The translations under genes and the position numbers were made by a program. From JAOZPE01 sp964601275 (lineage in GTDB: Bacteria > Krumholzibacteriota > Krumholzibacteriia > JAJRXK01), in the NCBI GenBank assembly GCA_964601275.1, contig CAZRMV010000002.1, positions 415,755 through 479,754 of the forward strand: a stretch of DNA of 64,000 nucleotides. Direction: 5' to 3'. The notes beneath the pieces were generated by a model. That model saw only the letters and a program-made list of their open reading frames with translations, ran no database searches and had not been told where the DNA came from. Below, piece after piece: positions 1 through 8,598 of the stretch. Position 1 is the stretch's first letter. Each line of letters starts with the position of its first letter.

Positions 1-284
1 TGCTCACTCCTCCAGAGCCCATCTCTCCTGACGAGGTGGAGGTCGGTCGTCACGGCTTGATCCTCGACGCGAGGGGACGGCGCGGACTGTTGTTGCCCCA
101 GGTGGCCGTCGAGCACCACCTCGACCGCGAGGCCTTCCTCGATGCGGTGGCCCGTAAGGCCGGCCTGTCGCCCCGCGCGTGGGAGTGGCCCGAATGCCGG
201 CTGGAGGCCTTCGAGGCGCAGTTGGACCGCGGGCGGCTGCTCGAGCTGGCGGATGGAGACGGGGAAGAGGAGCTCGATGCCTGA
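1..284 (+). CDS. AMMECR1 domain protein, C-terminal part (5' end outside window)
   Basis: The frame is open from the window edge, so the true start lies upstream. The visible 93 residues match the end of the AMMECR1 family: a VEVGRHGLIL strand, a RRGLLLPQVAVEH segment, then a helix with DREAFLDAVARKAGL and a final FEAQ strand. The biochemical role of AMMECR1 is unsettled. In bacteria it is often encoded beside MEMO and a radical SAM protein (AmmeMemoRadiSam genes A and B), which could sit just before this window. Its stop overlaps the start of the next gene by 8 bp, so it is the first visible member of a coupled four-gene operon. Confidence 0.85.
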   Translation, partial: LTPPEPISPDEVEVGRHGLILDARGRRGLLLPQVAVEHHLDREAFLDAVARKAGLSPRAWEWPECRLEAFEAQLDRGRLLELADGDGEEELDA

Positions 285-1176
285 GCCGAGATCCGAATTC
301 CGGGAGGCTCTTCCCTTCCTGCGGCAGTTGATGCTCGAGGCCGGCCGGAAGTTGCTGGAGGTCCGCGAACACCTGAAGGTCGACCGGAAGGGCCCGGTCG
401 ACCTGGTCACCGAACTCGACCTGGAACTGGAGGAACTGCTGGTCGACGCCCTGCGCCGGCGTTTCCCCGGGTGGGCGGTGGTGAGCGAGGAGGGCCGGGC
501 GCGGGACGACGCCCTGCGACGGCCCTGTTGGTACGTCGATCCCCTGGACGGGACCACCAACTTCGTCCACGGCCATCCCTTCCACGTGATCTCGGTGGGC
601 GCCTGGGAGGGGAAGCAGCCTCTAGGGGGCATGGTGTATGCTCCGGTATTGGATGAACTGTTCGTGGCAACTGCCGGTCATGGCGCGACTTTGGAGCACC
701 CATCACGGGGCAGATCCACCCAGCCGCTGACGGTGCGCGCCTGTCCCGATCTCGCCCGGGCGCTCTTGGCCACCGGATTTCCCTACCAGCGCGGGGAGAT
801 CTGCCGCCTGAACCTGCGATGTGCCGGCGAGGCCCTGCGGCGGGCCCAGGGTCTGCGCCGGGGGGGCAGCGCGGCCCTAGACCTGTGCTACCTGGCCGCG
901 GGACGGCTCGACGGGTTCTGGGAACCCACCCTGCGTCCCTGGGACGTGGCCGCGGGCAGCGTGATCGCCCGGGAGGCCGGGGCGGTGGTCAGCGACTATA
1001 CCGGCGGCGACGGATTCCTCTGGGGACGGCGGATCGTGGCCGCGGGGCCCGCGGTGCACCCCCAGCTGCTCGAGATGCTCCGGGACGCCCACGCGCACCC
1101 GGAGGAATGGCCTCTCGGCGCGCCCTTGAGCGGGCCAGTGCCCTTGGTTCCCGGCGAGGGAGAGGAGGACTCGTGA
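277..1176 (+). CDS. Inositol monophosphatase family phosphatase
   Basis: This 299-residue protein is a Mg-dependent, Li-sensitive-type sugar phosphatase of the IMPase/SuhB superfamily. Visible metal-site motifs are an EE pair in VVSEEG (about residues 65-70), DPLDGTTN at about 88-95 and WDVAAG at about 222-227, in the family order and spacing. Length is slightly above the usual 260-270 because of a short N-terminal extension. I start it at ATG 277 because GGGGAAGAGGAG lies just upstream. An in-frame extension upstream would only overlap AMMECR1 with non-family sequence. Likely substrates are inositol-1-phosphate, histidinol-phosphate or similar; the sequence does not decide. It overlaps the next gene by 4 bp (GTGA). 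Confidence 0.9.
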   Translation: MPEPRSEFREALPFLRQLMLEAGRKLLEVREHLKVDRKGPVDLVTELDLELEELLVDALRRRFPGWAVVSEEGRARDDALRRPCWYVDPLDGTTNFVHGHPFHVISVGAWEGKQPLGGMVYAPVLDELFVATAGHGATLEHPSRGRSTQPLTVRACPDLARALLATGFPYQRGEICRLNLRCAGEALRRAQGLRRGGSAALDLCYLAAGRLDGFWEPTLRPWDVAAGSVIAREAGAVVSDYTGGDGFLWGRRIVAAGPAVHPQLLEMLRDAHAHPEEWPLGAPLSGPVPLVPGEGEEDS

Positions 1177-1979
1177 TCGTCCTGACCACCGATTTCGGGC
1201 TCGCCGACCCCTACGTCGGCATGATGAAGGCAGTGTTGGCCACGCGGGCGCCCGGGGTCTTGCAGGTCGATCTCTGTCACGGGGTTCCTCCCTTCGCGGT
1301 GGAGAGCGGGGCCTTCGTGCTCCACCGGGCCTTTCCCTGGTTTCCCGAGGGGACGGTGCACCTGGCGGTGGTCGATCCGGGGGTGGGAAGTTCCCGCCCC
1401 GCGGTGGCGCTCTCGACCCGGGGCCGCACCCTGGTGGGCCCGGACAACGGGCTCTTCGCGCCGTTCGCCGACGCGGAGGACCTGGTGGTGGTCGAGCTGG
1501 CGGCGGACGGGATCACCGGGGGGCATCTCAGCTCGACCTTCCACGGACGGGACCTCTTCGCCCCGGCGGCCGCGCTTCTGGCCACCGGGACACCGATCGA
1601 GCGGCTGGGGAGGCTCCGCCGGGACGGGGGTTCCGGGGAAGGATTGCTCGAACGAGGACGGCCGTGGTGGTATCGTCAGGAAGATGTCCTCGCCGCGAGG
1701 GTGCTCTGGATCGATCGCTTCGGCAACTGCATCACCGGCCTGCCCGCCCGGGAACTCGAGTCCTTCGGGGCTGGAGAACTCGTGATCGGGGGGCGGGTGC
1801 TCAAGGGTCTGCGTCGCACCTTCAGCGAGGTCGAGGTGGGCGAGGCATTGATGTACATCGGCAGCGGCGGAACCCTCGAGATCGCGGTGCGGGAAGGCAA
1901 CGCCGCAGAGGAGTTTTCCATCGAAACGGGGACGGTCCTGCGTCTCCATCCAAGACAGCCAGGAGGCGACACACGGTGA
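1173..1979 (+). CDS. S-adenosyl-L-methionine hydrolase (DUF62 / SAM hydroxide adenosyltransferase)
   Basis: The 268-residue product matches the DUF62 family, which splits SAM to adenosine and methionine using water or hydroxide and is related to the fluorinase and chlorinase. N-terminal TDFGLADPYVGMMKAV holds the conserved aspartate. VVDPGVGSSR and LVGPDNGLF form the nucleoside site, HGRDLFAPAAA follows, and the C-terminal domain has WIDRFGNCITG. There is no fluorinase-type loop insertion visible. GTG 1173 is chosen because GAGAGGAGGA precedes it and it overlaps the upstream stop as GTGA. The next gene starts in the same GTGA arrangement at 1976, so all four genes are probably co-translated. 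Confidence in family is high; physiological role is unknown. Confidence 0.9.
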   Translation: MIVLTTDFGLADPYVGMMKAVLATRAPGVLQVDLCHGVPPFAVESGAFVLHRAFPWFPEGTVHLAVVDPGVGSSRPAVALSTRGRTLVGPDNGLFAPFADAEDLVVVELAADGITGGHLSSTFHGRDLFAPAAALLATGTPIERLGRLRRDGGSGEGLLERGRPWWYRQEDVLAARVLWIDRFGNCITGLPARELESFGAGELVIGGRVLKGLRRTFSEVEVGEALMYIGSGGTLEIAVREGNAAEEFSIETGTVLRLHPRQPGGDTR

Positions 1980-2725
1980 AGATCTACATGCTGGGGACCG
2001 GCACCCTCTTTCCGGTGGCCGGTCAGGCGTCGGCGGGAATGGCGGTGGAGGTCAGCGGAGAGATCCTGGGATTCGATCTCGGGCGCTGCGTCCTGAACCG
2101 GTACCGCGAGGCGGGCCTCGATCCCCTGGGGTTGAAGTACCTGCACCTCAGTCACCTGCACCCCGATCACTGCAGCGACCTGGTGCCGTTCCTCTTCGCG
2201 TTGCGCTACGCGCCGAGGCCGCCGCGAACCGAGGCCCTGCACATCACCGCGCCGGAAGGGCTGGCGAACCTCCTGGAGAACCTGCGGCGGGGATGGAAAT
2301 GGCTCGATCCCGAGTATCCCCTGCACCTGCGCGAAGCCGAGGAGACCACCTTCGAGGAAGGAGGGGCGACGATCACCACCGCGTTCCTCGATCACGGCAG
2401 CATGGCCAACCTGGGTTACCGGGTGGAAGCGGAAGGAAAGAGCGTCGTCTACACCGGGGACACCGAAAGAGGGGACGGCCTGTTGAATCTGGCGCGTCAG
2501 GCCGATATCTTGATCTCGGAGTGTTCATTCACCGACGCCCGGGCCCAAGCCGCCCACATGGCGCCCACGCGCCTGGGGCAACTCGCGAAGGCGGCCGAGG
2601 TGAAGAAGCTCGTGATCACCCATCTCTACCCCGAGACCCCGGCTGCCGAAGTCGAACGGAGCGTGCGCGGTCACTACGACGGCGAGGTCGTGATGGCCGA
2701 GGATGGGATGGTCCTGGAACTCTGA
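1976..2725 (+). CDS. MBL-fold metallo-hydrolase, RNase Z/ElaC-like
   Basis: This 249-residue protein has the metallo-beta-lactamase fold. LSHLHPDHCSDL (about 58-69) is the HxHxDH zinc motif, YTGDTERGD (about 163-171) supplies the bridging aspartate, and ITHLYPE near 217 gives the last histidine. The N-terminal LGTGTLFP glycine-rich loop and HMAPTRLGQLA segment resemble ElaC/RNase Z and related phosphodiesterases. No tRNA-binding exosite arm is evident, so the substrate is open. It starts at GTG 1976 after AGGAGGCGAC and overlaps the previous stop by 4 bp. It is the last gene of the AMMECR1 operon; the next gene follows 48 bp later. Confidence 0.85.
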   Translation: MKIYMLGTGTLFPVAGQASAGMAVEVSGEILGFDLGRCVLNRYREAGLDPLGLKYLHLSHLHPDHCSDLVPFLFALRYAPRPPRTEALHITAPEGLANLLENLRRGWKWLDPEYPLHLREAEETTFEEGGATITTAFLDHGSMANLGYRVEAEGKSVVYTGDTERGDGLLNLARQADILISECSFTDARAQAAHMAPTRLGQLAKAAEVKKLVITHLYPETPAAEVERSVRGHYDGEVVMAEDGMVLEL

Positions 2726-2773
2726 TGCAGGGTTGGGCGCTTCCCACGGCGCTCGGCTGGAAGGGAAGTCTCC

Positions 2774-3571
2774 ATGTTCCGGATCCGTCAAGCGGGACTG
2801 ATCGTCTCCCTGGGAGCGGTCCTCCTGCTGGGCGCGTGCGCCAAGTACACCGTCTACCTGCACTACCAGAAGGAATCGGCCAACGTCTTCACCGAAGAGC
2901 CCCAGACCTCGATCTTCGTGGCCGAGCCCTCCGACCTTCGATCGCAGAAGGAAAGGGAAGGGAAGGGGGCCTTCGTCAATCTGCGCTTTCCCGCCGACGA
3001 CAAGCTCGACGTTCCGATGTCGAGCGTGGTGCGCCGGGCCATCATGCAGGACATCCTGGCCACCCAGGTGGCCAAGGTGGTGCAGAACCCGGAGAACGCG
3101 GACTACGTACTGCATACCGAGATCCTGAGCATGACCACCCACGTGAAGCGCGGAGGCAAGCTGTTCATCGTTCCGCTTCTCACCGGCGTGGCGGTGGGAG
3201 TGGCCGCCGGAGCCGGGGCGGATGTAAGCCACGGGATCAAGGTGGGGCTGGTGGGAGTGCTCCTGGGAACCTTCATTCCCTTGCCCACTCCCACCGAAGG
3301 CGTGGTGGAATTGCGGATGGAGCTGGCCGACCGCCTCACCGGGGAGGTGGCCTGGCAGACCGTCTGCAAGGGGGTGGAGAAGGCCAAGGTCTCCATGTCG
3401 ATCTCCGCGCGCAAGGACAAGAAACTGGCCGAACGCTTCCTGCCCCTGGCGCTCAAGCGGGCCAACGCGTGCGCGGTGGGGCAACTCTATCAGTTCCTGG
3501 CTCAGCACCCCGAAGGCGGTCGTGCCCTCCCGGACACCACGATCCAGGACCGCCGTCCGGACGCGCCCTGA
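2774..3571 (+). CDS. Putative lipoprotein with central hydrophobic hairpin
   Basis: I do not recognise a family. The 265-residue product begins with a clear type II signal: hydrophobic segment then LLLGAC, predicting lipidation at Cys22. A central stretch (about residues 130-180) has two hydrophobic segments separated by charged residues (VPLLTGVAVGVAAGAGA and VGLVGVLLGTFIPLP), which resembles glycine-zipper-like membrane-associated hairpins. The rest is soluble mixed alpha/beta with a basic C-terminal third. Start ATG 2774 is preceded by GGAAGGGAAGTCTCC, a reasonable ribosome site. The gene stands alone and is followed by a GC hairpin. Confidence 0.7.
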   Translation: MFRIRQAGLIVSLGAVLLLGACAKYTVYLHYQKESANVFTEEPQTSIFVAEPSDLRSQKEREGKGAFVNLRFPADDKLDVPMSSVVRRAIMQDILATQVAKVVQNPENADYVLHTEILSMTTHVKRGGKLFIVPLLTGVAVGVAAGAGADVSHGIKVGLVGVLLGTFIPLPTPTEGVVELRMELADRLTGEVAWQTVCKGVEKAKVSMSISARKDKKLAERFLPLALKRANACAVGQLYQFLAQHPEGGRALPDTTIQDRRPDAP

Positions 3572-3577
3572 GAACGC

Positions 3578-3602
3578 CGGCCGGCCTTGCCGCTTCCGGC
3601 CG
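3578..3602. terminator. GC-rich hairpin after the lipoprotein gene
   Basis: CGGCCGG (3578-3584) pairs with CCGGCCG (3596-3602) across an 11-nt loop, starting 7 bp after the lipoprotein stop. There is no T-run after it, so it is only a candidate terminator or a 3'-end stabilising hairpin. Confidence 0.3.
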
Positions 3603-3692
3603 CTCCCCCTAAGCTGATCGGGCCTCTCCGCCGGTGTCCAGACCGGCGGTGATCCGCCTGCGGAATCCCCCTTGACGATTGGAGCCTCTACC

Positions 3693-4292
3693 ATGCATGC
3701 CCGGCCAACCCGGATCATTGCTCGTCGCATCCTCTCCATGGCCTTCGCGCTTGCCGCCCTGGCGATCCTGACCGCAGTTTCGACACCCGCCTTCGCCGAA
3801 GAGACCCACGAGGGCGGCATGCCTCCCATGGGAGCACCCGCCCAGATGAAGGACATCGCCTTCCTGCAGGGCGATTGGACGGTGGACATGCAGGTGCGGA
3901 TGGGACCGGACGCGGGCTGGATGCCGGTGAAGGGCGAGGCCCAGGTCCGCTCCGAGCTGGACGGTTGTCTGCAGCGGATGGATTTCGCCAGCGAGATGAT
4001 GGGCATGCCCTTCAAGGGATTGGGGCTCGACTCCTACAACCGCGAGACCGGCAAGTACGACTCGTACTGGATCGACACGATGTCGGCGAAGATGACCCGG
4101 ATGAGTGGGGGGTTCGAGGACGGGAAGCTGGTGATGACCGGTACGGATATGATGATGGGCAAGACCCAGCTCATGAAATCGGTCACGGAGAAACTCAGCG
4201 ACGACGAGGTCAGCTTCGTCATGTCCGTCTCGATGGATCAGGGCAAGACTTGGTTCACCAACATGAAGATGATCTACCACCGGAAGAAGTGA
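3693..4292 (+). CDS. Secreted DUF1579-family protein
   Basis: The 199-residue product has a Sec signal peptide (basic start, hydrophobic core AFALAALAILTAV, cleavage near PAFA-EE at about residue 34). The mature part matches DUF1579: LQGDWTVDM near the start, then a lipocalin-like series of strands ending in MKMIYHRK. It is unusually rich in methionine (MPPMG, EMMGMPF, TDMMMGK), which might bind copper or silver, but that is only a thought. ATG 3693 is preferred over an in-frame TTG at 3672 because GGAG at 3681 is correctly spaced. Function is unknown; relatives are often annotated as heme- or lipid-binding-like without proof. Confidence 0.75.
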   Translation: MHARPTRIIARRILSMAFALAALAILTAVSTPAFAEETHEGGMPPMGAPAQMKDIAFLQGDWTVDMQVRMGPDAGWMPVKGEAQVRSELDGCLQRMDFASEMMGMPFKGLGLDSYNRETGKYDSYWIDTMSAKMTRMSGGFEDGKLVMTGTDMMMGKTQLMKSVTEKLSDDEVSFVMSVSMDQGKTWFTNMKMIYHRKK

Positions 4293-4352
4293 GCGCGAGG
4301 GTGGGCGATGGAATCCGCGCCGTTCGGGGCTTCTCCGGGCGGCGTCCTTCGT

Positions 4353-5189
4353 TCAGTCTCCCGGCGGACCCGGTCGGTCCATGCTGCGTTGCCGCCGGGC
4401 CTCGAAGAGGACCAGGGCGGCGGCGACGTTGACGTTGAGGGAATCGGCTCGGCCCGCCATCGGGATGCGCAGGGCGTTGATCTCCCCGCCGGTCCAGCTC
4501 GTTCCGAGACCTTCGTGTTCGGATCCAAGCACGAGGGCGCAGGGCCCGCGCAGATCGGCGTCCCAGTAGCAGGTGGTCGCCTCGGGCCGGGTGGTGAAGA
4601 CCCCAAGACCGTGTCCTTCGATCCACGCCCGGGCCTCGTCAAAGGTTCCCTGGGCGATCGGCAGGGTGAAGAGGGTGCCCATGCTGGCCCGGATGACGTT
4701 CGGGTTGGCGCAGTCGGTCACCGGATCGCACACCAGCACCGCGTCGACCCCGGCCGCGTCGGCGGTGCGCAAGAGTGCTCCCAGATTGCCGGGTTTCTCG
4801 ATGGCCTGCACCACCAGGACCAGGGGCGCGGTCGGGGGAAGGCGCAGCGCGTCGAAGCCGGCGGCCTTCCACTGGACCACGGCGCACAGGCCCTCGTTTC
4901 GGTCGCCGAAGGCCAGGCGGGTGCTGACCGCGGCGCTCACCCGGACCAACGGGACGTGCTCCTGCCGGCAGCGGCGCAGGGCTTCGGTTCCCTCCGGGCC
5001 CCGGACGAGTTCCTCGCAGGTGTAGACCGCCTGGGGCCGAAGATGCCCGTCGAGGGCGCGCAACAGTTCCCGGGCGCCGTCGATGCGGGTCAACCCGCTG
5101 CGCTTGCGGGCCCGGCGGTCGAGAAGGCGGATCGCCTCCTTGATGCGCGGGTTCTGCAGGCTGGTGATCTCCGGCGAAGAATCGTTCAT
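4353..5189 (-). CDS. TrmH/SpoU-family RNA 2'-O-methyltransferase
   Basis: A 278-residue SPOUT methyltransferase that transfers a methyl from SAM to a ribose 2'-OH in rRNA or tRNA. The N-terminal 100 residues form the substrate-binding domain (IDGARELLRAL). The SPOUT core holds the three trefoil-knot motifs: EKPGNLGALLRTADAAGVDA, LVLGSEHEGLG and IPMAGRADSLNVNVAAA. ATG 5189 is used because it forms an ATGA overlap with the stop of the upstream methyltransferase gene. The pair lies at the end of the lgt transcription unit. Exact RNA target cannot be read from sequence. Confidence 0.9.
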   Translation of the reverse strand: MNDSSPEITSLQNPRIKEAIRLLDRRARKRSGLTRIDGARELLRALDGHLRPQAVYTCEELVRGPEGTEALRRCRQEHVPLVRVSAAVSTRLAFGDRNEGLCAVVQWKAAGFDALRLPPTAPLVLVVQAIEKPGNLGALLRTADAAGVDAVLVCDPVTDCANPNVIRASMGTLFTLPIAQGTFDEARAWIEGHGLGVFTTRPEATTCYWDADLRGPCALVLGSEHEGLGTSWTGGEINALRIPMAGRADSLNVNVAAALVLFEARRQRSMDRPGPPGD

Positions 5190-6235
5190 CGCGGATCCTC
5201 GCGGTGTCCTCGTGGCTTCGACTTCGACGATTCCTCCGGTCGTCGGTGTGACGCGTGGGCCGGAAGAGCGGCCGGGGAAAGGTGGGGCAAGGTGCCCTCG
5301 GCGCTCCAGGCGGCCCAGGTTCCGCTGGGCAGGAGCCGACGGCCCTCGGCGTCGCCGATGGTCATCTCGCCGCGGCCGAAGTCGCCCATGTCCCCGACCG
5401 TCCCGCCGCCCGCGCGTCGACCGGCGGATTCTCCCAGGGCGTCTTCGAGCAGGTTGCGCAGAACCAGGGGGCCGATCCCGGGGGTGTGGGCGCTCAGCAG
5501 GACGAAGAGGGGCGCATCGCTGAGCAGCCGGGCGAGCTCGGTGAGGAATCCGGGAAGGTCGGTTTCGAGTTTCCACACCTGTCCCTTGGGTCCGCGGCCG
5601 AAACTCGGCGGATCCAGGATGATCGCGTCGTAGCGCCGTTGCCGCCGGATCTCCCGGGCGACGAAACGCGCGGCGTCGTCGACGATCCATCGGATGGTCC
5701 CGAGGCCCGCCGGGCGCTGCACGGCTGGTCCTCCTCCCACGAGCAAGCCGTTGGCCCGCGCGTTCTCACTGGCCCACTGCACGATGCCCCGGCTCGCGTC
5801 GCAGTGGGTGACCTGCGCGCCCCCCTGGGCGGCGGCGATCGAGGCGCCCCCGGTATACGCGAAGAGGTTCAGGACCTTCGGCGGTGGGGTCCGGCCGGAG
5901 CAAGATCGCCGGATCCATTCCCAGAACGGGACCTGTTCGGGAAAGACCCCCACGTGTCCGAAGCCGGTGGTCTGCAGGCGCAGGCGCACTCCGCCCATCT
6001 CGACCGACCAGGGTTCGGGGAATTCCCGCCGGCGCTCCCACTGTCCGCCTCCCTCGGCGGAGCGGTGGTAGAGGGCGTGGGCGTCCTCCCACATGCCGGG
6101 TTGCCGCCTCTTCCACAGGCTCTGGGGGGATGGGCGTTGCAGGATGACGGGACCGAAACGTTCCAGGCGGGCCTGGCTGCCGCAATCGAGCAGCCGGTAG
6201 TCGCCCGGATCGCCCTCGTCCTCACGCCGCGGCAT
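5186..6235 (-). CDS. Class I SAM-dependent rRNA methyltransferase, RlmI/RlmK-like
   Basis: The 349-residue protein has a Rossmann methyltransferase core. VLNLFAYTGGASIAAA is motif I, THCDASRGIVQWASENARAN is motif II/III, and IILDPPSFGRGPKG carries the DPPSF catalytic loop typical of the RlmI/RlmK/RlmL cytosine or guanine methyltransferase group. The N-terminal 100 residues resemble the RlmI linker domain but no PUA domain is evident, so the protein is shorter than E. coli RlmI (about 396). It overlaps lgt by 14 bp at its start and the SpoU-like gene by 4 bp at its end. The C-terminal 35 residues are low-complexity and basic. Confidence 0.85.
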   Translation of the reverse strand: MPRREDEGDPGDYRLLDCGSQARLERFGPVILQRPSPQSLWKRRQPGMWEDAHALYHRSAEGGGQWERRREFPEPWSVEMGGVRLRLQTTGFGHVGVFPEQVPFWEWIRRSCSGRTPPPKVLNLFAYTGGASIAAAQGGAQVTHCDASRGIVQWASENARANGLLVGGGPAVQRPAGLGTIRWIVDDAARFVAREIRRQRRYDAIILDPPSFGRGPKGQVWKLETDLPGFLTELARLLSDAPLFVLLSAHTPGIGPLVLRNLLEDALGESAGRRAGGGTVGDMGDFGRGEMTIGDAEGRRLLPSGTWAAWSAEGTLPHLSPAALPAHASHRRPEESSKSKPRGHREDPR

Positions 6236-6995
6236 GGCCCGAAGACCCCGGAGTGGACCGGCGGGTGAGGTAGAGGACGGCGCCCAGGACGATGGCGGCC
6301 AGGCTGGTCCACTGGGCCGTGGTGAGGCCCAGGGCCACCGGCGGGTTGCGGCGGACGAACTCGATCAGGAATCGTTCCACGCCGGCCAGGATGAGATAGA
6401 CCCCGAAGAGCTGTCCCGGGCCGGTCAGGCGGGTCCGCAGACGCCAGAGCAGGGCGAAGACCCCGAGCATGGCGACCAGTTCGTACAAGGGGGTGGGGTG
6501 CACCAGGACGCCGGGGGGCGTGGGCACCATGCCCTTGGCGTAGGAGTATCCCCAGGGAAGGGTGGTCACCTTTCCGTAGTCGCCGTCCCCGGAGAGATGG
6601 CAGCCGATCCGTCCCACCGCGTAGGCCACCGCCAGTCCGGGCGCGAAGGCGTCGCACATCGACCACAGGCCCTGTCCCTTGTGCCGGGCCCAGGCGAGGG
6701 TCGCTACGGCGCCCCCGATCACTCCTCCGTACCAGGTGAGCCCCGCCCCGGAGAACAGCTCGTGGAGGGGGTTGCGCAACACCTCCCGGTAGTGGGCCAC
6801 GAGATAGTAGACGCGGGCGCCCAGGATGCCGCCCACCAGGGCGATCAGGGGATAGCCGTCGATGTTGTCGGGTTGGATCGAACGGCGGCGCAGCTCCTTC
6901 GCGGTGAACCAGGCCCCGGCGAGGAAGGCGAGCACGACCATCAGTCCGAAACTGTAGACCTTGAACGGCCCGATGCGGAAGAGAATGGGGTACAT
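6222..6995 (-). CDS. lgt: Prolipoprotein diacylglyceryl transferase
   Basis: Lgt transfers diacylglycerol from phosphatidylglycerol to the lipobox cysteine of prolipoproteins in the inner membrane. The 257-residue product has about seven hydrophobic segments. It shows the family signatures: GGILGARVYYLVAH near residue 55, LTWYGGVIGG near 90, the Lgt motif GRIGCHLSGDGDYG near 135 and HPTPLYE near 170. ATG 6995 gives MYPILFRIGPFKVYSFG, the normal Lgt N-terminus; longer in-frame versions only read through the opposite strand. It lies 23 bp after the PhoH-like gene, likely in the same operon. Its presence fits the lipoproteins at 2774 and 45016. Confidence 0.97.
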   Translation of the reverse strand: MYPILFRIGPFKVYSFGLMVVLAFLAGAWFTAKELRRRSIQPDNIDGYPLIALVGGILGARVYYLVAHYREVLRNPLHELFSGAGLTWYGGVIGGAVATLAWARHKGQGLWSMCDAFAPGLAVAYAVGRIGCHLSGDGDYGKVTTLPWGYSYAKGMVPTPPGVLVHPTPLYELVAMLGVFALLWRLRTRLTGPGQLFGVYLILAGVERFLIEFVRRNPPVALGLTTAQWTSLAAIVLGAVLYLTRRSTPGSSGHAAA

Positions 6996-7018
6996 GGCGG
7001 CGCGATCTCCTGATCGGT

Positions 7019-8320
7019 CTAGAGAAGTTCGGCGGCGAGGCTGGCCAACTCGCTGCGCTCGCTGCGCGTCAGAGTCACGTGACCGAAGAGGGGTTGGTCC
7101 TTGAAACGTTCGACGAGGGTGGTCAAACCATTCGAGCTGGCATCGAGATAGGGATTGTCGATCTGGTAGGGGTCTCCGGTGAGAACGACCTTGGTATCGT
7201 GACCCGCGCGGCTCACGATGGTCTTCACTTCGTGCGGGGAGAGGTTCTGGGCCTCGTCCACGATGATGAACAGCCTGGGCAGCGAACGTCCCCGGATGTA
7301 GGTGACCGCTTCCACCTCGATCCATTCCTTCTCGAAGAGGAAGTCGACCTTGCCCTCGGTCCCCTCGAGCTGGGGGTCGACGAGAAACTTCAGGTTGTCG
7401 AAGATGGGCTCCATCCAGCTCTCGAGTTTCTCCTCCTTGCTTCCGGGGAGGTACCCGATGTCCTTGCCCAGGGGCATGATCGGACGGCTCACCAGGATGC
7501 GCTTGTAGACCTGCCGCTCGGCCACGAGTTCCAGTCCCGCGGCCAAGGCCAGCAGGGTCTTGCCGGTACCGGCCTTGCCGATCAGGGTGACCAGCTTCAC
7601 TTCCGGATCCATGAGCAGCTCGATGGCGAAATGCTGCTGGAGATTGAGCGGACGCAGTTTCCAGGGCTGCGTATCCTCGAAACGCAGGGGAATCAACCGC
7701 TGCTCGACGCGATCGTGGCGGGCGAGGGCGGAGTGCTTGGGGTTGCCCTCGTCCTGGAGCAGGACCATCTCGTTGGGATACATGTCGTCGGGCGCATCCA
7801 GGGTGCCGTTCTTGTAGAAGGAGTCGATGTCGGGGGCGGACAGGACGAGGGTCCGGTAGCCGTCCCACAGCTTGTCGAATTCCACGCGCTGGGGTTCATA
7901 GTCTTCCGTTTCCAGACCGAGGGTGTCGCTCTTCAGCCGGGCGTTGATGTCCTTGGAGACGAAGACCACATCACGGTTCTCCTCGTCCCTCAGGCGCAGC
8001 GCGGTGGCGATGATCCGGTTGTCCGGGATGGATCGCTCCATGGCGGGGGGAAGGTTGTCGCCCTTCTCTCCGAAGCGCACCATCAACTTCCCGCCTCGTT
8101 CCAGGGGAACGCCCTTGTTCAGATCGCCCTTGAGGCGCAATTCGTCGAGCCGTCGCGCCACGTGGCGGGCCATTCTTCCCAGCTCGTCCCGGTGGGTCTT
8201 GAAGCGGTCCAGTTCCTCCAGCACGTCCAGGGTGATGACGACGTCGTTGTCGCCGAAGGTCTCCAGGGCGTTCTCGTCGTGGAGCAGCACGTTGGTGTCG
8301 AGGACGAAGGTCTTGGTCAT
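7019..8320 (-). CDS. PhoH-family ATPase with N-terminal PIN domain (YlaK/PhoH2-like)
   Basis: This 433-residue protein joins a PIN nuclease domain (residues about 1-140, with VLDTNVLLHD at 5-14 and further acidic residues) to a PhoH ATPase/helicase domain (about 220-430). Walker A is GKAGTGKTLL, Walker B is FIIVDEAQN, and VLTGDPYQIDNPYL follows. Such PhoH2-type proteins unwind and cut RNA in vitro; some partner with an antitoxin-like PhoAT, which is not visible here. Length is normal for the family. It heads the minus-strand operon with lgt. A weak promoter-like pair GTACAA/AGGCTA (plus-strand reading, 8386-8391 and 8363-8368, spacing 17) lies about 40 bp upstream. Confidence 0.92.
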   Translation of the reverse strand: MTKTFVLDTNVLLHDENALETFGDNDVVITLDVLEELDRFKTHRDELGRMARHVARRLDELRLKGDLNKGVPLERGGKLMVRFGEKGDNLPPAMERSIPDNRIIATALRLRDEENRDVVFVSKDINARLKSDTLGLETEDYEPQRVEFDKLWDGYRTLVLSAPDIDSFYKNGTLDAPDDMYPNEMVLLQDEGNPKHSALARHDRVEQRLIPLRFEDTQPWKLRPLNLQQHFAIELLMDPEVKLVTLIGKAGTGKTLLALAAGLELVAERQVYKRILVSRPIMPLGKDIGYLPGSKEEKLESWMEPIFDNLKFLVDPQLEGTEGKVDFLFEKEWIEVEAVTYIRGRSLPRLFIIVDEAQNLSPHEVKTIVSRAGHDTKVVLTGDPYQIDNPYLDASSNGLTTLVERFKDQPLFGHVTLTRSERSELASLAAELL

Positions 8321-8510
8321 GGTGTTTCCGGCTGGGGGCGGGATTGCTGGTCGATCGAGCCCAGGCTAAGTCCAAGGCAGGCAAGGTACAAGCGGAATCC
8401 AGGCCGCTTTGGGAGCGCCGGCATCGGGCGCCCCGGGGCTTTGGGGTGGGGAGGCGAGGGTGTGCCGACCTCGGGTGGGTCTACAAAGTGTCGAAAAAAA
8501 ACGTGACATC

Positions 8511-8553
8511 TTGCAGAAAAAGACTTCTGAAGTGCCATAAAACGCACTAGAAT
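8511..8553 (+). promoter_or_regulatory. Candidate glnA promoter in an AT-rich island with a small palindrome
   Basis: Between the divergent PhoH and glnA genes (8321-8675) the only AT-rich stretch is about 8490-8555. TTGCAG (8511-8516) and CATAAA (8536-8541) are spaced 19 bp; an alternative -10 is TAGAAT (8548-8553). AGTGC (8531-8535) and GCACT (8544-8548) form an inverted repeat around CATAAAAC, a possible operator. The rest of this 355-bp gap holds a strong hairpin (listed separately) and no gene. Confidence 0.35.
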
Positions 8554-8598
8554 TGACGGAGTGTCCAGGAAAACTTGCACGAACCGCAGATCTCCTGA

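Noticed and set aside
819..1172. Upstream in-frame extension of the SAM hydrolase
   Set aside because: It overlaps the phosphatase motifs in another frame; the GTG at 1173 has a strong ribosome site and a GTGA coupling.
8500..8560. Sigma54 (TGGCAC-N5-TTGC) promoter for glnA or PhoH
   Set aside because: TGGCAC exists on the minus strand here but no TTGC follows at the required distance; the plus strand lacks both elements.
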